A stretch of DNA of 7,532 nt, from assembly GCA_017861095.1 (NCBI GenBank), contig JAGFXI010000083.1, positions 1 to 7,532 of the forward strand, given 5' to 3'. Below, piece by piece: positions 1 to 7,071 of the stretch. This stretch comes from Deltaproteobacteria bacterium (GTDB lineage: Bacteria; Desulfobacterota; Syntrophobacteria; BM002). A program made the translations under genes and the position numbers. Position 1 is the first letter of the stretch. Each line of letters begins with the position of its first letter. The notes beneath the pieces are model-generated. The model worked only from the letters and a program-made list of their open reading frames with translations, was not told where the DNA came from and searched no databases.

Positions 1-189
1 GCCTTGGATCATTGCGCCCGACTCGTCCCCGGAGAGCAATCCTTGTCGCGCCAGCATCCGGCAGTGGGCCATGCTCCCCTCGATGTCGTAGCGATAGAGA
101 CGCTGATCAAAACGGATGGAGGCGGTGAAGCTCTCCGCCATCTGGTTGGTGGCCTCGCGAAATCTGCCTTTCCACAGGGCGCTCGTCAT
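1..189 (-). CDS. argH: Argininosuccinate lyase, N-terminal 63 residues (cut by window edge)
   Basis: The product would be argininosuccinate lyase, which splits argininosuccinate into arginine and fumarate in the cytoplasm, the last step of arginine synthesis. Only the first 63 codons are visible. They begin MTSALWKGRF and continue with a block (residues 21-42) containing FTASIRFDQRLYRYDI and GSMAH, the typical N-terminal region of the fumarase/aspartase-superfamily lyase ArgH. The usual LWGGRF motif reads LWKGRF here. The ATG at 189 is preceded by GGGAGGA (200-206) and CGGAG (195-199), so the start is well supported. It follows argG on the same strand, but a 293-bp foldback element now separates the two. 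The catalytic regions lie outside the window. Family assignment is secure; completeness cannot be judged. Confidence 0.93.
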   Translation of the reverse strand, partial: MTSALWKGRFREATNQMAESFTASIRFDQRLYRYDIEGSMAHCRMLARQGLLSGDESGAMIQG

Positions 190-210
190 GGTGGCTCCGT
201 CCTCCCTGCC

Positions 211-232
211 CTAGCAGGTTCCTGAAAAACTC
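211..232 (+). repeat. Left terminal inverted repeat of the foldback element
   Basis: It starts CTAGCAGGTTCCTGAAAAAC and pairs with 482-503, with one mismatch (C at 221 against the base at 493). It lies just outside the argH ribosome binding site, which is untouched. Confidence 0.85.
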
Positions 233-262
233 TTTTTCATGAGTTCGGAGGAGGCTGCGGCG

Positions 263-280
263 CAAGCCGGGCCGGTCGGT
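263..280 (+). repeat. Internal inverted repeat, left arm (partner 423-440)
   Basis: CAAGCCGGGCCGGTCGGT here matches the reverse complement of 423-440 at 17 of 18 positions. The two arms lie 30 bp inside the left terminal repeat and 41 bp inside the right one, giving a nested foldback. Short further similarity (GCAAGG) continues toward the centre. Confidence 0.75.
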
Positions 281-397
281 GAAGCAAGGTGCATTTGGAG
301 CCTCCTCTTAACTCTTTGGCCTGTCGGACGCCCTGCCGAGCCTTGCACCACGGCTCTGCAAGCCGGCCGGATCGCCACAAACTTATTCATGATGCGA

Positions 398-413
398 CCA
401 CGCCATGGCGTGG
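398..413. repeat. 16-bp perfect palindrome in the foldback element
   Basis: CCACGCCATGGCGTGG is self-complementary over its whole length. Its CACGCC-NN-GGCGTG core also occurs in the repeat copies at 4121-4134 and 7269-7282, with TC in the centre instead of AT. Confidence 0.85.
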
Positions 414-422
414 CCTTGCCGA

Positions 423-440
423 ACCGACCGACCCGGCTTG
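423..440 (-). repeat. Internal inverted repeat, right arm (partner 263-280)
   Basis: ACCGACCGACCCGGCTTG is the reverse-complement partner of 263-280, 17 of 18 positions. Confidence 0.75.
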
Positions 441-481
441 GCTCTCCCATACGTACCTGTTCATGGTGAGCCCCGGTCAAG

Positions 482-503
482 GAGTTTTTCAGCAACCTGC
501 TAG
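482..503 (-). repeat. Right terminal inverted repeat, overlapping the argG stop
   Basis: This is the inverted copy of 211-232. The CTAG at 500-503 supplies the TAG stop codon of argG (502-500 on the minus strand), so the element abuts the last sense codon exactly. Confidence 0.85.
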
Positions 504-1708
504 CGAGACCCCTTCACCAGCGCCTGGAGCCGGAGGCGGAGCCCCTGGAGCTTGATAAAGCCCTCGGCGCTCGCCTGGTCGTACACTTCGTCTTCCTCGA
601 AGGTGGCGTACTCGGGCTGGTACAGGGAGCGGGAGGACTTCCTTCCCGCCACCTGGCAGGACCCCTTGTAGAGTTTGAGCCGCGCAGTGCCCCACACGTT
701 CTCCTGTGCCGCGTCCATGGTCTGCTGGAGCATGCGCATCTCCGGGGAAAACCAGAAGCCATTGTAGATCAGCTTGGCGTACTGGGGAACGAGGCCGTCC
801 CGGAGGTGCATGACCTCGCGGTCCAGGGTGATGGATTCCACCGCCTGGTGCGCCAGCCGCAAAATGGTCCCCCCGGGGGTCTCGTACACGCCCCGGGACT
901 TCATGCCCACGAAGCGGTTTTCGACGAGATCCACCCTGCCGATCCCGTGCTCTCCGCCGAGGGCGTTCAACCGGGAGAGAAGGTCGGCGCATCCGAGCCT
1001 GTCGCCGTTCACCGCCACTGCGTCGCCGCGTTCGAAGTCGATCTCCACGTAGGCCGGGCGATCCGGTGCCCTCTCCGGCGCCACGGTCATGACGAACATG
1101 TCGGATTCTGGCTCCCGCCACGGGTCCTCGAGGATGCCGCCCTCGAAGGAGATGTGGAGGATATTCCGGTCGACGCTGTAGGGCTTTTCGGCGGTGGCCG
1201 TTACCGGGATGCCGTGAGTCTCGGCGAAGGCGATCAGATCACTGCGCGATTTTAGGTTCCATTCCCGCCAGGGAGCGATCACCTTGAGTCCGGGGCCGAG
1301 AGCGGTGTAGGTGAGCTCGAACCGCACCTGGTCGTTGCCCTTTCCCGTCGCGCCGTGACTCACCGCTTCCGCTCCCTCGCGCCTCGCCACCTCCACCTGA
1401 CGCTTGGCGATGAGGGGCCGGGCAAGCGAAGTGCCGAGAAGATAGTGGCCTTCGTAGATGGCATTTGCCCGGAAGGCGGGAAACACGTAGTCGCGCACGA
1501 ACTCTTCCCGAAGATCCTCGATGACCACCTTGCTCGCCCCGGTGCGAAGCGCTTTCTCCCGCACGGCGTCCAGTTCGTCGCCCTGCCCGAGGTCCGCGGA
1601 AAAGGCGATCACCTCGCAGCGGTAGGTCTCGATGAGCCACTTCAGAATGATCGAGGTATCCAGCCCCCCCGAATACGCCAACACCACCTTTTTCACCTGC
1701 TGCGACAC
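500..1708 (-). CDS. argG: Argininosuccinate synthase
   Basis: It makes argininosuccinate from citrulline, aspartate and ATP (cytoplasm, penultimate arginine step). The 402-residue protein has the N-type ATP pyrophosphatase loop AYSGGLDTS at 11-19, SHGATGKGNDQVRFE at 117-131, and YSVDRNILHISFEGG at 177-191, followed by ILEDP. Length is near the family norm of about 400. The start is GTG at 1708, with SD AAGGGGG (1716-1722) seven nucleotides upstream inside the end of argF, whose stop is only 4 nt away; this suggests translational coupling. The stop TAG lies within the CTAG at the tip of the 211-503 element. The last residues (VKGSR) show no obvious foreign extension, so the reading frame seems undisturbed. 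Confidence 0.97.
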   Translation of the reverse strand: MSQQVKKVVLAYSGGLDTSIILKWLIETYRCEVIAFSADLGQGDELDAVREKALRTGASKVVIEDLREEFVRDYVFPAFRANAIYEGHYLLGTSLARPLIAKRQVEVARREGAEAVSHGATGKGNDQVRFELTYTALGPGLKVIAPWREWNLKSRSDLIAFAETHGIPVTATAEKPYSVDRNILHISFEGGILEDPWREPESDMFVMTVAPERAPDRPAYVEIDFERGDAVAVNGDRLGCADLLSRLNALGGEHGIGRVDLVENRFVGMKSRGVYETPGGTILRLAHQAVESITLDREVMHLRDGLVPQYAKLIYNGFWFSPEMRMLQQTMDAAQENVWGTARLKLYKGSCQVAGRKSSRSLYQPEYATFEEDEVYDQASAEGFIKLQGLRLRLQALVKGSR

Positions 1709-1712
1709 TATT

Positions 1713-2642
1713 CTACCCCCTTACCCCATCTCCGCCGAGGAGCCAATCCAATAGGGCCCGCTGGAAGTGGAGCCGGTTCTCCGCTTGGTCGAAGATCGCC
1801 GAGTTCGGGCCGTCCATGACCTCGTCGCTGATCTCCTCGCCTCGATGCGCCGGGAGACAGTGGAGCACAATAGCATCGGGCCTCGCCCGGCGGAGCAAAC
1901 TCCCGTCCACCTGATAACCGCAAAACTCCTTGAGGCGAACCTCGCGCTCCTGCTCCTGGCCCATGCTCGCCCACACATCCGTATTGATCACATGGGCACC
2001 CGCAACCGCCTCCGCCGGGTCGCGGCAGAGGCGGATCTCGTATGGAGCCAGCGCCTGCGCCCGCTCGAGGATCTCCTGCCGCGGCTCATAGCCTGGAGGA
2101 CAGGCTAGCACCAACCGGATCGGCAGTCGCGCCGCCGCATTGATCCATGAATGGGCCACATTGTTCCCGTCTCCGACCCAGGCAACATGGAGCCCGGTCA
2201 GATCGCCCTTCTTCTCCCTCACGGTCATAAGGTCGCTCAGAACCTGGCAGGGGTGGTAGAGATCCGTGAGGCCGTTGATGACCGGGATCTTGGCGTAGCG
2301 GGCTAGCTCCTCGATCCGGGCGTCGGCGAAGGTACGAACCACCAGGCCGTCCAGGTACCGGGAGAGCACCCGGGCGGTATCGGCCAGAGACTCATCGCGG
2401 GAGAGCTGGGTCTCCTGGGCGGTCAGGACAACGACCTGGCCCCCCAGCTGGTACATCGCCACCTGGAAAGAGACCCTGGTTCTGGTGGACGGCTTGTCGA
2501 AGAGGAGCGCCAGTGTTTTTCCGGCCAGGGTCGGCCTTAGCGTGCCCTGGCGCCACTGCTTCTTGAGTCGGTCCGCCCGCCTGAGCAGAGCGTCTATCTC
2601 CTCGGTGCTCAAATCCAGTATAGTAAGGAGATCTCGTTTCAT
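1713..2642 (-). CDS. argF: Ornithine carbamoyltransferase
   Basis: It transfers the carbamoyl group from carbamoyl phosphate to ornithine, giving citrulline, in the cytoplasm. Motifs in the 309-residue product are STRTR at 52-56 (carbamoyl-phosphate binding), HPCQ at 130-133, DVWASMGQE at 222-230 (ornithine loop) and HCLP at 261-264 (catalytic Cys). This combination separates it from aspartate carbamoyltransferase. The frame is open to a TTG at 2669, but ATG at 2642 (MKRDLLTILDLS) has a strong SD, GGGGAGG, six bases upstream and gives the usual length, so I chose it. It sits 55 nt after argD and ends 4 nt before argG. It is the anabolic enzyme by context. Confidence 0.97.
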   Translation of the reverse strand: MKRDLLTILDLSTEEIDALLRRADRLKKQWRQGTLRPTLAGKTLALLFDKPSTRTRVSFQVAMYQLGGQVVVLTAQETQLSRDESLADTARVLSRYLDGLVVRTFADARIEELARYAKIPVINGLTDLYHPCQVLSDLMTVREKKGDLTGLHVAWVGDGNNVAHSWINAAARLPIRLVLACPPGYEPRQEILERAQALAPYEIRLCRDPAEAVAGAHVINTDVWASMGQEQEREVRLKEFCGYQVDGSLLRRARPDAIVLHCLPAHRGEEISDEVMDGPNSAIFDQAENRLHFQRALLDWLLGGDGVRG

Positions 2643-2648
2643 CGCCTG

Positions 2649-2655
2649 CCTCCCC
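2649..2655 (-). promoter_or_regulatory. Ribosome binding site that sets the argF start
   Basis: GGGGAGG on the minus strand, six nucleotides before the ATG at 2642. It argues against the upstream in-frame TTG at 2669, which has no comparable site. Confidence 0.8.
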
Positions 2656-2697
2656 TTTATCGGCTCCAAGTTCCGATCCCGCAGCCGTGGCAGACCT

Positions 2698-3891
2698 CTA
2701 CATCTCGGAGAAGGCCGTGTCCAGGGCCCGGATGAGACGGTCGATCTCAGCCTCGCTCACGATAAGAGGCGGAACGAAGCGAAGCACGGTGTCCACAGTG
2801 CAGTTGATGAGGAATCCCAGCTCCTGGCAGCGCCGCACCACGTCCTTCCCCGGGACCTTGAGCTCCATGCCCACGATGAGGCCGCGACCGCGGACCTCAT
2901 GGACCAGGCGAGGGTGCTTTGCCTGGAGGGCCTGGAGACGCTCCTTGAAGTAGGCTCCCACCGTGAGCACCCGCTCCAGGAAGGTCGGGTCGCTGATCCT
3001 CTTTAGCACCTCGCAGGCTACGGCGGTGACAAGAGGCGTGCCCCCGAAGGTGGAGGCATGGCTACCGGGGGTGAAGGCCTCGGCAACATGGTTGGTGGTT
3101 AGCATGGCCCCGATGGGGAGGCCGTTTCCGAGCGCCTTGGCGAGGGTCATGATGTCGGGACCCACGCCCTCGTGCTCGTGGGCGAAGAGGGCTCCCGTCC
3201 GTCCCATCCCCACCTGGACCTCGTCGTAGATGAGGAGGAGATCCCGCTCGGAGCAAAGGCGGCGCAACCGCGCCAGGTAGTCGGGGCCGGGGATTCGCAC
3301 TCCCCCTTCACCCTGGATGGGCTCGACGAGGACGGCACAGATAGTACCGTCGACGGCAGCCGCCACCGCGTCCACGTTGTCGAACTCCACGTAGTGGAAC
3401 CCGTCCACCAGGGGCTCGAAGCCGTGGTGGACCTTCTCCTGGCCGGTGGCGGAGAGGGTGGCCATGGTTCGACCATGGAAGGAGGCCTTCATAGTGATGA
3501 TGCCGTAACGGCCCGCGCCGTGGCGCTCGCGAGAGTACTTCCGCGCCAGCTTGATGGCGGCCTCGTTAGCCTCCGCGCCGCTGTTGCAGAAGAAGACCTT
3601 GTCGGCGAAGGAGGAGCCGGTGAGAAGCTCGGCCAGCCGCACCTGGGGCTCGGTGTAGTAGAGATTGGACACGTGGACCAGGTGCCTCGCCTGACGGTAG
3701 AGGACCTCGGCCAGGTCGTCCGGGCAGTGCCCGAGGTTGCAGACGGCGATCCCGCCCACAAAATCTAGGTACTCGCGGCCGTCGGCGTCCCAGAGGCGGC
3801 AACCGCTGCCGCGGACGAGAACCAGATCGTGACGAGCGTAGGTCTGGCAGATGTTCATCTGGGCTGCCTGCTTTAACTGAGTTCCATCCAT
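2698..3891 (-). CDS. argD: Acetylornithine aminotransferase (class III, PLP-dependent)
   Basis: It converts N-acetylglutamate semialdehyde and glutamate to N-acetylornithine and 2-oxoglutarate, and may also act as succinyldiaminopimelate aminotransferase, as many ArgD enzymes do (family knowledge). The 397-residue protein shows FCNSGAEANEAAIKLARKY at 101-119 (phosphate/cofactor region), FHGRT at 138-142, IYDEVQVGMGRTG at 221-233 with the PLP-contacting Asp223, and TLAKALGNGLPIGA at 249-262 with Lys252 as the expected Schiff-base lysine. Standard DEVQTG reads DEVQVG. The ATG at 3891 follows GAGG by six bases. It lies in an arginine cluster, favouring ArgD over ornithine or GABA aminotransferases. 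It is separated from argB by a 313-nt repeat-bearing gap and is 55 nt before argF. Confidence 0.95.
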   Translation of the reverse strand: MDGTQLKQAAQMNICQTYARHDLVLVRGSGCRLWDADGREYLDFVGGIAVCNLGHCPDDLAEVLYRQARHLVHVSNLYYTEPQVRLAELLTGSSFADKVFFCNSGAEANEAAIKLARKYSRERHGAGRYGIITMKASFHGRTMATLSATGQEKVHHGFEPLVDGFHYVEFDNVDAVAAAVDGTICAVLVEPIQGEGGVRIPGPDYLARLRRLCSERDLLLIYDEVQVGMGRTGALFAHEHEGVGPDIMTLAKALGNGLPIGAMLTTNHVAEAFTPGSHASTFGGTPLVTAVACEVLKRISDPTFLERVLTVGAYFKERLQALQAKHPRLVHEVRGRGLIVGMELKVPGKDVVRRCQELGFLINCTVDTVLRFVPPLIVSEAEIDRLIRALDTAFSEM

Positions 3892-3977
3892 GGACTACCT
3901 CTCTTAGCCCGCATTATGCCCGAGACGCCGTCGCAAGATCATGGAGATGGTCGTGCCACCGGGCGCGCACAAGACGG

Positions 3978-4183
3978 CGCGGCGCCGGGGGGCAGGGATG
4001 GTCTGCGGCGCAAAGCGCATCCGGAGCTTCTATCTTCCGATGACAGGAGTGACCACCAAGCTTTCCACCACAACTCCGCCCAAAGGCCTGACCTCGCCAC
4101 TCCACTATCAATGCCGCGATCACGCCTCGGCGTGACGCCTTTGCAGACTTGTCCGCCTCTGGCGGGGCAGACCTCCCTGCCCC
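3978..4183. repeat. Dispersed repeat copy A in the argB-argD gap
   Basis: About 200 bp of the 313-nt gap align with copy B at 7129-7314. Shared blocks, in the same order and orientation, are GCGCCGG, CAGGG, GGTCTGCGG, CATCCGGAGC, an AGCTTT/TTCCAC stretch, and a 30-bp exact match (4107-4136 with 7255-7284). The last contains the TCACGCC-TC-GGCGTGA palindrome. Copy A has about 20 extra bases near 4141-4163. It contains no convincing gene. It is related more distantly to the foldback element at 211-503. Exact ends are uncertain. The remaining parts of the gap, 3892-3977 and 4184-4204, show only the argD ribosome binding site (GAGG at 3898-3901). Confidence 0.75.
4153..4183 (-). repeat. Two adjoining hairpins downstream of argB
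   Basis: CCGCC-TCT-GGCGG (4153-4165) and GGGGCAG-6 nt-CTGCCCC (4164-4183) are inverted repeats that overlap by two bases, 22-55 nt past the argB stop. They could stabilise or attenuate the transcript. There is no following T-run, so I do not call a Rho-independent terminator. The second hairpin has an imperfect counterpart in copy B at 7291-7314. Confidence 0.5.
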
Positions 4184-4204
4184 TGGTGCCTTGCGCTTTG
4201 TACC

Positions 4205-5092
4205 TCAGGCCTTCCCCACGATCTCCGTGCCGATTCCCGTGTCCATGAAGATCTCGAGAAGGAGGGCGTGCTCCACCCTGCCGTCGATGATATGCGCCTT
4301 CTCAACCCCCTCGCTTAATGCATCCAGCGCGCATCGTACCTTGGGGAGCATGCCGCCTTTGATGATCCCGTTGCCGATGAGCTCCGCAGTCCTTTCCACA
4401 TTCATGCTGGATACGAGCTGCCCGTCCCCGTCCAGAACCCCTGGCACGTCCGTGATAAGGATGAGCTTGCTCGCCTTCAGCGCCGCCGCCACTGCCCCGG
4501 CAACCAGATCGGCGTTGATGTTGTAGGTCTCGCCGTGTTCTCCAACGCCCACGGGGGCAATGACGGGGATAAAACGACTCGCCTCCAGGGTCTGGATGAT
4601 CTCCGGGTGAACCGCCTTCACCTCTCCCACCATGCCGATGTCGATGAGCTCGGGCGGTTTGTCCTCGCCCTGGTCCTTGTATAGGTGAAGCTTGCTCGCC
4701 TCGATCAGGCGGCCGTCCTTGCCGCTCAGGCCGACGGCCTGACCGCCATGCTGGTTGATGAGGGCGACGATCTCTTTGTTCACCTTACCGACAAGCACCA
4801 TCTCCACCACATCCATGGTCTCGGCGTCGGTGACGCGCATCCCCTGGCGGAACTCGGATTTCTTGCCGAGCCGATCCAGGGTCTGGCCGATCTGTGGGCC
4901 GCCGCCGTGGATTACCACCGGGTTGAGGCCGATGTACTTGAGGAGAACGATATCGAGGGCGAAGCTCCGCTTGAGACGATCCTCCACCATGGCATGCCCG
5001 CCGTACTTGATAACGATGTTCTTCTGATAGAACCGCCGGATGTAGGGGAGCGCCTCGATGAGTACAGTCGCCTTGTTGATGAGCTCTTCCAT
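4205..5092 (-). CDS. argB: N-acetylglutamate kinase, probably arginine-inhibited
   Basis: It phosphorylates N-acetylglutamate with ATP, the second arginine step. The 295-residue amino acid kinase shows KYGGHAM at 29-35, HGGGPQI at 62-68, GMRVTD at 84-89, YNINAD at 190-195, ITDVPG at 213-218 and GGMLPK at 246-251. The N-terminal segment before the kinase core (ATVLIEALPYIRRF, 8-21) resembles the mobile N-helix of arginine-sensitive hexameric NAGKs such as that of Pseudomonas aeruginosa, and the C-terminal IFMDTGIGTEI is of the same type. I infer feedback control by arginine. ATG at 5092 has only a modest SD (AGGA, nine bases upstream). It begins 56 nt after hslU and is the first arg gene in the run. 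Confidence 0.96.
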   Translation of the reverse strand: MEELINKATVLIEALPYIRRFYQKNIVIKYGGHAMVEDRLKRSFALDIVLLKYIGLNPVVIHGGGPQIGQTLDRLGKKSEFRQGMRVTDAETMDVVEMVLVGKVNKEIVALINQHGGQAVGLSGKDGRLIEASKLHLYKDQGEDKPPELIDIGMVGEVKAVHPEIIQTLEASRFIPVIAPVGVGEHGETYNINADLVAGAVAAALKASKLILITDVPGVLDGDGQLVSSMNVERTAELIGNGIIKGGMLPKVRCALDALSEGVEKAHIIDGRVEHALLLEIFMDTGIGTEIVGKA

Positions 5093-5148
5093 AACGACAA
5101 ATCCTAAGGTGGCCGATGCTTTGATTCCCCGTTCCTTGATTCCAGACG

Positions 5149-6516
5149 TTAGAGGATGTACCTGCTCAAATCCACGTCCTTGACGATGTCCCGGAGCCGT
5201 TCCCGAACGTAGTCCCTCGTGATCGTGATCCCCTGACCCGCGAGCTGGCTGGCGTTGAATGAGATCTCCTCGAGGAGTTTCTCGATCACCGTGTGGAGCC
5301 GCCTGGCCCCGATGTTTTCAGTCCTAGCGTTCACCTCGTAAGCGATCTGCGCCAGCTCGTCGATGGAGTCGGCCTCGAAGACCAGGGCGATCCCCTCCGT
5401 GGCCATGAGCTCCCGGTACTGGGTGGTGAGCGCGTTTTCGGGCTCGGTGAGGATCCTGACGAAGTCATCCTTGCTGAGGGGGCTCAGCTCCACCCGGATC
5501 GGGAAACGTCCCTGGAGCTCCGGGATGAGGTCCGAGGGCTTGCTCATGTGAAAGGCCCCGGAGGCGATGAAGAGGATATGGTCGGTCCTCACCATGCCGT
5601 ACTTGGTGTGTACCGTGCACCCTTCCACGATGGGGAGCAGGTCTCGCTGCACTCCCTCGCGGGAGACGTCCGGCCCGTGTGTCGTCTCCCGGGAGGCGAT
5701 CTTGTCAATCTCGTCCAGGAAGATAATGCCCGAATGCTCGATCCGCTCGACGGCGAGCTTCACCACCCTGTCCATGTCGATGAGACGCTGCGACTCTTCC
5801 TGTGCCAGGATCTCCAAGGCTTCCGGAACCTTCACCTTCCGCCGTTTCGTGCGCCGCGGCATGAGGTTGCTCAGCATCTCCCGGAGATTCACATCCATCT
5901 CTTCCATGCCGGCACTGGTGAAGACCTCGATCATGGGGTGGGAGCGGTCGGTGACCTCGAGATCCACGTAGCGGTCGTTCAACCGTCCCTCCCGGAGCAA
6001 CTGGCGGAACTTCTCCCGGGTCGAAGGCCCTCGCTCCTCGGCCCCGTGAGCAGAACCAAATTCCCCTTCCTCGACGGGCTGCTGCCCCCTGGCGGCGGGC
6101 AACAGGATGTCCAGGGCCTTCTCTTCAGCCATCTCCCGGGCCCGAACCATGACCGTCTCCTGCTCCTCCGCCCGCACCATGTTCACGGCGAGTTCGGTGA
6201 GGTCTCGCACCATGGACTCCACATCGCGGCCCACGTAGCCCACTTCGGTGAACCGGGAGGCCTCGATTTTCAGGAAAGGAGAGTTTGCCAGTTTTGCCAG
6301 CCGCCGAGCGATCTCCGTCTTTCCCACGCCCGTCGGGCCGATCATGATGATGTTTTTTGGCGCGATCTCGTCCCTGAGGTGCTCGGGCACCTGCTGTCGG
6401 CGCCAGCGATTCCGCAACGCAATTGCAACCGATCGCTTGGCCTCGTGTTGGCCGACGATGTACTTGTCCAGCTCCCGGACGATCTCAGGCGGTCTCAGGT
6501 CTCGCATGAGTCTCAC
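5149..6516 (-). CDS. hslU: HslU, AAA+ ATPase subunit of the HslVU protease
   Basis: It is the unfoldase ring that feeds proteins into HslV. The 455-residue protein has Walker A GPTGVGKT at 60-67, pore loop GYVG at 93-96, an intermediate domain roughly 110-240, Walker B IIFLDEID at 264-271, ELQGRFPIRVEL at 333-344 with a candidate Arg finger, and sensor-2 GARRLHTVIE at 403-412. The terminal DLSRYIL (449-455) is the tail that docks into HslV. Length is close to E. coli HslU (443). The chosen GTG at 6516 has SD GAGG six bases upstream and overlaps hslV by 32 nt. An ATG at 6507 would also give a normal N-terminus with a weaker SD. The overlap implies coupled synthesis with hslV. Confidence 0.97.
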   Translation of the reverse strand: MRLMRDLRPPEIVRELDKYIVGQHEAKRSVAIALRNRWRRQQVPEHLRDEIAPKNIIMIGPTGVGKTEIARRLAKLANSPFLKIEASRFTEVGYVGRDVESMVRDLTELAVNMVRAEEQETVMVRAREMAEEKALDILLPAARGQQPVEEGEFGSAHGAEERGPSTREKFRQLLREGRLNDRYVDLEVTDRSHPMIEVFTSAGMEEMDVNLREMLSNLMPRRTKRRKVKVPEALEILAQEESQRLIDMDRVVKLAVERIEHSGIIFLDEIDKIASRETTHGPDVSREGVQRDLLPIVEGCTVHTKYGMVRTDHILFIASGAFHMSKPSDLIPELQGRFPIRVELSPLSKDDFVRILTEPENALTTQYRELMATEGIALVFEADSIDELAQIAYEVNARTENIGARRLHTVIEKLLEEISFNASQLAGQGITITRDYVRERLRDIVKDVDLSRYIL

Positions 6517-7039
6517 TCAATTCCTCAAAGGCAAACTGGTCGTTGGTATAGATACAAAGGCTGGCGGCGATCCCCATTGCAGCCTCAGCGATGGCGCGAG
6601 CCGACAGGTCGGTGTGAGCCGTTAAGGCGCGCGCCGCAGCCAGCGCGTACGAGGCCCCCGAGCCGATGGCGATCACCCCCTCGTCCGGCTCGATCACATC
6701 CCCCGTGCCCGAGATGACGAGCGAATAGAGCCCGTCCACCGCCACCAGCAGCGCCTCGAGACGCCGGAGCGATCTGTCGGTCCGCCAGTCCTTGGCGAGT
6801 TCCACCGCCGCCCGGCGCAGGTTACCGTTGTACTGCTCCAACTTCGCTTCGAAGCGCTCAAAGAGGGTGAAGGCATCGGCCGTGGCTCCCGCAAAGCCGG
6901 CGACGACCCGGCCCTGGTAGAGGCGGCGCACCTTGCGGGCGTGGTGCTTCATGACCATGTCGCCCACGGTCACCTGACCGTCGCCAGCCATCACCACCTG
7001 TCCCCGGTGCCGGACCACAAGTATGGTGGTTCCTTTCAT
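6485..7039 (-). CDS. hslV: HslV, threonine peptidase subunit of the HslVU protease
   Basis: It is the proteasome-beta-like peptidase of HslVU, active as a double hexamer in the cytoplasm. The 184-residue product begins MKGTT. Removal of MKG would expose Thr4 as the N-terminal nucleophile. In Thr1 numbering the catalytic Asp17 and Lys33 fall exactly on Asp20 (in GDGQVT, 19-24) and Lys36 (in ARKV), and Ser124 falls in AIGSG (124-128). The frame is open to a GTG at 7054, but ATG at 7039 has SD GGAGG five bases upstream and gives the short propeptide typical of the family, so I used it. It follows xerC by a 361-nt repeat-filled gap and overlaps hslU. Confidence 0.97.
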   Translation of the reverse strand: MKGTTILVVRHRGQVVMAGDGQVTVGDMVMKHHARKVRRLYQGRVVAGFAGATADAFTLFERFEAKLEQYNGNLRRAAVELAKDWRTDRSLRRLEALLVAVDGLYSLVISGTGDVIEPDEGVIAIGSGASYALAAARALTAHTDLSARAIAEAAMGIAASLCIYTNDQFAFEELSETHARPETA

Positions 7040-7044
7040 GCTCC

Positions 7045-7049
7045 CCTCC
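7045..7049 (-). promoter_or_regulatory. Ribosome binding site that sets the hslV start
   Basis: GGAGG on the minus strand, five nucleotides before ATG 7039, inside a G-rich tract. It lies downstream of the alternative GTG at 7054, so initiation at the ATG is favoured. Confidence 0.75.
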
Positions 7050-7071
7050 CCCACGGACGGAACCCCCTTTC

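Larger units (their letters stand above)
211..503. mobile_element. MITE-like foldback element between argG and argH
   Basis: This is a 293-bp non-coding segment bounded by inverted repeats: 211-232 and 482-503 match at 21 of 22 positions (left end CTAGCAGGTTCCTGAAAAAC, right end the same with one C-to-G change when reverse-complemented). Both ends carry CTAG, which may be a 4-bp target duplication or a TA duplication within a preferred CTAG site. Inside is a second inverted repeat (263-280 with 423-440, 17/18) and a 16-bp perfect palindrome (398-413). No reading frame resembles a transposase, so it would have been mobilised in trans. IS630/Tc1-type and some IS5-family elements favour such targets; this family assignment is a guess. 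Its right terminus overlaps the argG stop codon. Confidence 0.8.

Noticed and set aside
211..495. Short open frames within the foldback element on both strands
   Set aside because: They begin or end inside terminal repeats, have no family resemblance and no good ribosome binding site; the inverted-repeat structure explains the sequence better.
3914..4135. Small frames in the argB-argD gap
   Set aside because: They lie over repeat copy A. The matching region of copy B has a stop in the equivalent frame (GTATAG at about 7249-7254 on the minus strand), so protein coding is not conserved.
4153..4183. Rho-independent terminator after argB
   Set aside because: GC-rich hairpins are present but no T-run follows on the minus strand, and downstream arg genes would need another promoter; recorded only as hairpins.
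3892..4204. Riboswitch or arginine-responsive leader before argD
   Set aside because: The sequence is explained by a repeat copy shared with the hslV leader, so arginine-specific sensing is not supported, and no known aptamer pattern was recognised.
5093..5148. Promoter for argB between hslU and argB
   Set aside because: No convincing -35/-10 pair on the minus strand in this 56-nt stretch; nothing beyond a weak SD could be supported.
5293..6717. Long plus-strand open frame (474 codons) opposite hslU and hslV
   Set aside because: It is antisense to two strongly conserved genes, its translation is rich in Pro/Arg/His with no recognisable domain, and long antisense frames are expected in high-GC coding DNA.
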